Source of the DNA: an uncultured Chryseobacterium sp.
Lineage (GTDB): Bacteria > Bacteroidota > Bacteroidia > Flavobacteriales > Weeksellaceae
Direction of reading: 5' to 3'
NCBI GenBank assembly: GCA_913774355.1
Contig: CAJYGB010000022.1
Coordinates: forward strand, 186,001 to 250,000
DNA: 64,000 nucleotides
Translations under genes and position numbers: made by a program
Part shown: piece by piece, positions 61,697 to 64,000 of the stretch
How positions within the stretch are numbered: the first letter of the stretch is position 1
Layout: every line of letters starts with the position of its first letter
The notes under the pieces: generated by a model
The model's database searches: none
Told to the model about the DNA's origin: nothing
The model's input: the letters and a program-made list of their open reading frames with translations, nothing else

Positions 61697-63895
61697 ATAC
61701 TTCTTCAGCTTATCCAAAATTTCTACAAAGTTATCTTCGTCCGGAAACGGTGTATTCAGGTTAAATATTTTCCCTTCAGGATCAATGATAATAAATCTCG
61801 GAATCGACTGGATTTTATACATATTCAGTACTTTTTCTGCATTTTCAAGCCAGAATTGAGGAATATCGGACGGTTTTGTCTTCAGATAATTTTTCCATTT
61901 CGACTGGTTTTCATCGACGCTTACCGAAATAAATTGAATGTTACTATAATATCTATACTGATTATTTCTAGCCTCAAAAACCGGCCGGATCTGTTTACAC
62001 GGTGCACACCAGGTAGCCCAAAGATCGATCACCACATATTTTCCACGAAACTTGGAGAGATTCACTGTTTTTCCATTGTCATTTAAGAAAGCCAGATCCG
62101 GAAATACGGCGCCTTTTTGGGACCTATTGATCTGCTCCAGCTTAGAATACAGTGTTTTTCGGTAATCAATGTTTTTTACGTTGTTAATTTCACCCGCAAA
62201 TAATTTGTTCCTTGTCAGGCTATCGGTTTGAAGCTCCATGGTTTTAGCCAAATGTTTCGACAAAAGTCGGTCTTTCTCCAATCCTTGCGGCAACCTGTTG
62301 ATTTTTACAAAAAGGATACTGTCCGCATTGACCGACTGATCTTTATCCGTTAATAAATGATCCAGCTTAAACTGAAGGTAATTTTCGTTTTTGCTTAAAA
62401 GCAACGATGGCTTGCTGATATTGGCATTGAGATCATCCACAAAAGCTTTCGGAGGGGCAAACTTAGGATCTTTCCATGAGGTCATTTTCCGGTAATTGCT
62501 GATTTCATTTAAATAATTAATGGCCATCAACTGCCTTCTGTAGGTTTTATATTCCTCCGAAAGGGCATTGTTGGAAGGATCGGCAAACCCATTGAGAATT
62601 CTTTTCTTCTTGTTCCAGTCGTCCTGAGCGGCTTCATAAAACTTGTCGGGTTCGTTGTTGTAAGGCTGATCGTCCAGCACGTACGTGAAATCCCTTCCGA
62701 AAGAATCCTGTTTTTCGCGGTAGACCTGATCAGCTTTTCGGTTCGATTTGATGTACGTCACCATTTCGGTATTATTAAATTTCAAATCAAGATCAAACCA
62801 GTCGCCGCTTCCCATTACCAGGACCAGTTTTTTGTTTCCGATTTCGATCAGGTATTCATCCAGCGGAAGTTTTTCTTTGGCCGACCAGGTGAAGGTATTG
62901 TTTACCACCGGTACCGCTCCGATTTTTTTATGGAAATCTGAAGTAAAGATTTTAACGGAATCAATTTTAAGATCGGTATCTAATGTTCCTTTCATGGAAA
63001 CGCCTGCCGCACTGCTTTGATAAGCCCTCGGATGCTGGATAAAATAAAGCAAACCTGCTCCGGCTGCAAACAATGCGGCTGAAACAACCATCTGTTTTTT
63101 AGTTTTACCAAAAGCATTTTTAAAGCCTTTTCTGCTGTACCATATATAACCGATGATCAGGAAAATCACCATCCAGAACACGCTCATGTACTCGGAATGG
63201 GAAATAAAAGTATTCAGGTTTCTGATTTCCGGCGCATTCCAGAAGGTACATAAAGAACCATAGGGATTAAAAAAGAAAGACTGTTTCTGAATGAGCGAGG
63301 CAATATTCGACGCGATGCCCAGCGAACCGATCAGGAAAGACCAGATAAACCCCTGGAAAGCCACGGAAATACAGAGCTGGAGGGCCGCAATTCCTAAAAT
63401 GGTAATGCATATCCTGATATAGGTCTTAAGGGCCCAGAGCACATCGAAGTCCATGATCTTCATGGCATTCGGATGAATATAATAATCTGCCGTGGCCATA
63501 ATGATGCTGAAGATGAAATAAGAAGAGATACAGATCACGCTCAATATGACCACGATGATGTATTTGGAAAAATAAAGCTGGAAACGGCTTACAGGCTGCG
63601 TTTCCATCAGTTGCCAGCCGTTGTTCTTATGATCCGTCTGGGCGATCCTGTTGGCCAGAATAATAATCAGCAGGGGCAGGATAAAAAATACGAAATATCT
63701 CAACTGTTCCCCACCGATCGCATCTTCAAAGACAGAATATTTCAATATACCTTCGGAAACCGTTTCCCGTATAAAAAATGAAGGAACGTAGATCAGCAAA
63801 GGAAGCAAAGCGCCCAAAACAACGGCCATATAAATAATTCCCAATCCTTTTATTTTCAGCCATTCCGTACCCGCTGTTGTTAATAATTTTTTCAT
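61694..63895 (-). CDS. ABC-2-type permease fused to a TlpA-like thioredoxin domain
   Basis: 733 residues in one unbroken frame. The N-terminal 260 residues are an ABC-2 permease of the lantibiotic/bacitracin-export kind, with six membrane helices (HKNNGWQLMETQPVSRFQLY is the typical loop). A seventh helix (MVVSAALFAAGAGLLYFI) follows. Then about 300 residues resemble the N-terminal domain of TlpA-type proteins, and the last 140 are a thioredoxin domain with C630-A-P-C633 in WATWCAPCKQIRP. With an odd helix count the thioredoxin part would be outside. The ATPase gene ends 5 bases upstream. Substrate unknown. Confidence 0.88.
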   Translation of the reverse strand: MKKLLTTAGTEWLKIKGLGIIYMAVVLGALLPLLIYVPSFFIRETVSEGILKYSVFEDAIGGEQLRYFVFFILPLLIIILANRIAQTDHKNNGWQLMETQPVSRFQLYFSKYIIVVILSVICISSYFIFSIIMATADYYIHPNAMKIMDFDVLWALKTYIRICITILGIAALQLCISVAFQGFIWSFLIGSLGIASNIASLIQKQSFFFNPYGSLCTFWNAPEIRNLNTFISHSEYMSVFWMVIFLIIGYIWYSRKGFKNAFGKTKKQMVVSAALFAAGAGLLYFIQHPRAYQSSAAGVSMKGTLDTDLKIDSVKIFTSDFHKKIGAVPVVNNTFTWSAKEKLPLDEYLIEIGNKKLVLVMGSGDWFDLDLKFNNTEMVTYIKSNRKADQVYREKQDSFGRDFTYVLDDQPYNNEPDKFYEAAQDDWNKKKRILNGFADPSNNALSEEYKTYRRQLMAINYLNEISNYRKMTSWKDPKFAPPKAFVDDLNANISKPSLLLSKNENYLQFKLDHLLTDKDQSVNADSILFVKINRLPQGLEKDRLLSKHLAKTMELQTDSLTRNKLFAGEINNVKNIDYRKTLYSKLEQINRSQKGAVFPDLAFLNDNGKTVNLSKFRGKYVVIDLWATWCAPCKQIRPVFEARNNQYRYYSNIQFISVSVDENQSKWKNYLKTKPSDIPQFWLENAEKVLNMYKIQSIPRFIIIDPEGKIFNLNTPFPDEDNFVEILDKLKKY

Positions 63896-63900
63896 TTGTT

Positions 63901-64000
63901 TTAGTTTTTAGTGATTTCCATAAACCATTCTTCAAGGCCTGCGCTATTCTTAATTTCGAAGATCTCCGCATCTTTCAGCACCAGCTTTTTAATGAGAGCC
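63901..64000 (-). CDS. ABC transporter ATP-binding protein (C-terminal part)
   Basis: Only 32 codons are in the window: ALIKKLVLKDAEIFEIKNSA, then GLEEWFMEITKN and stop. This end is of the type found in lantibiotic/bacitracin exporter ATPases. The stop lies 5 bases before the start of the permease-thioredoxin gene, so it is the ATPase partner. The catalytic motifs are outside the window. Confidence 0.75.
   Translation of the reverse strand, partial: ALIKKLVLKDAEIFEIKNSAGLEEWFMEITKN

Noticed and set aside
61451..62086. Plus-strand frame of 211 codons
   Set aside because: Antisense to gldC and the thioredoxin domain, both firmly recognised.

Overview
The window looks like chromosomal DNA of a Bacteroidota bacterium of the Flavobacteriales, most like Chryseobacterium or a close relative (Weeksellaceae). 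This rests on many promoters of the Bacteroidota form TAnnTTTG, near absence of Shine-Dalgarno sites, type IX secretion (T9SS) sorting domains, a GldC homologue, TonB-dependent receptors with lipoprotein partners, DUF6443-type Rhs proteins, and moderately AT-rich DNA with very AT-rich spacers. No rRNA, tRNA, CRISPR array or prophage was seen.

Layout. 1-6.3 kb: end of an FtsX-type permease, a cysteine synthase, a CbpA/CbpM co-chaperone pair, an unusual DAACS transporter, small proteins. 5.9-11.5 kb: aldehyde/alcohol block (DUF779, Zn-alcohol dehydrogenase, aldehyde dehydrogenase, divergent AraC regulator coupled to an esterase). 12.4-22.3 kb: HMG-CoA synthase, M1 aminopeptidase, a type II toxin-antitoxin locus with an orphan antitoxin-like gene, thymidylate synthase, an SDR, a Gre-like protein, a GH13 amylase lipoprotein, an XRE regulator. 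22.6-31 kb: a pRiA4b ORF-3-like protein, a PhoR/PhoB-like two-component pair divergent from a TonB-dependent receptor, and two paralogous lipoproteins. 31.1-39.4 kb: a minus-strand island of an immunity-like gene, an Rhs toxin tip cut off by an in-frame amber codon, the Rhs core, a frameshifted YD-type protein and a doubly broken T9SS cargo gene. 39.5-51.3 kb: housekeeping and small genes (hemL, glucosaminidase, ACC-deaminase-like enzyme, T9SS endonuclease I, ene-reductase, cytidine deaminase). 51.7-54.9 kb: cobalamin riboswitch, BtuB-like receptor and BtuG-like lipoprotein. 55.4-64 kb: CCA-adding enzyme, SnoaL-like protein, TsaC, a frameshifted REP-associated transposase inside its REP hairpins, DinB-like and GNAT proteins, cystathionine gamma-synthase, GldC, and an ABC permease fused to a TlpA-like thioredoxin domain, preceded by its ATPase.

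How the parts work together. The clearest functional units are the B12-controlled uptake locus, the PhoBR-linked outer-membrane uptake locus, the aldehyde detoxification block and the Rhs toxin/immunity island. The spacers carry at least six families of short repeats (REP hairpins, a roughly 70-bp inverted-repeat element, a tandem 'caccattgac' family, TTAAACT heptads, a hairpin element with apparently compensatory arms, and a GC-rich two-hairpin element). The least explained items are the silenced Rhs tip, the toxin whose frame runs through its own terminator, and the permease-thioredoxin fusion.
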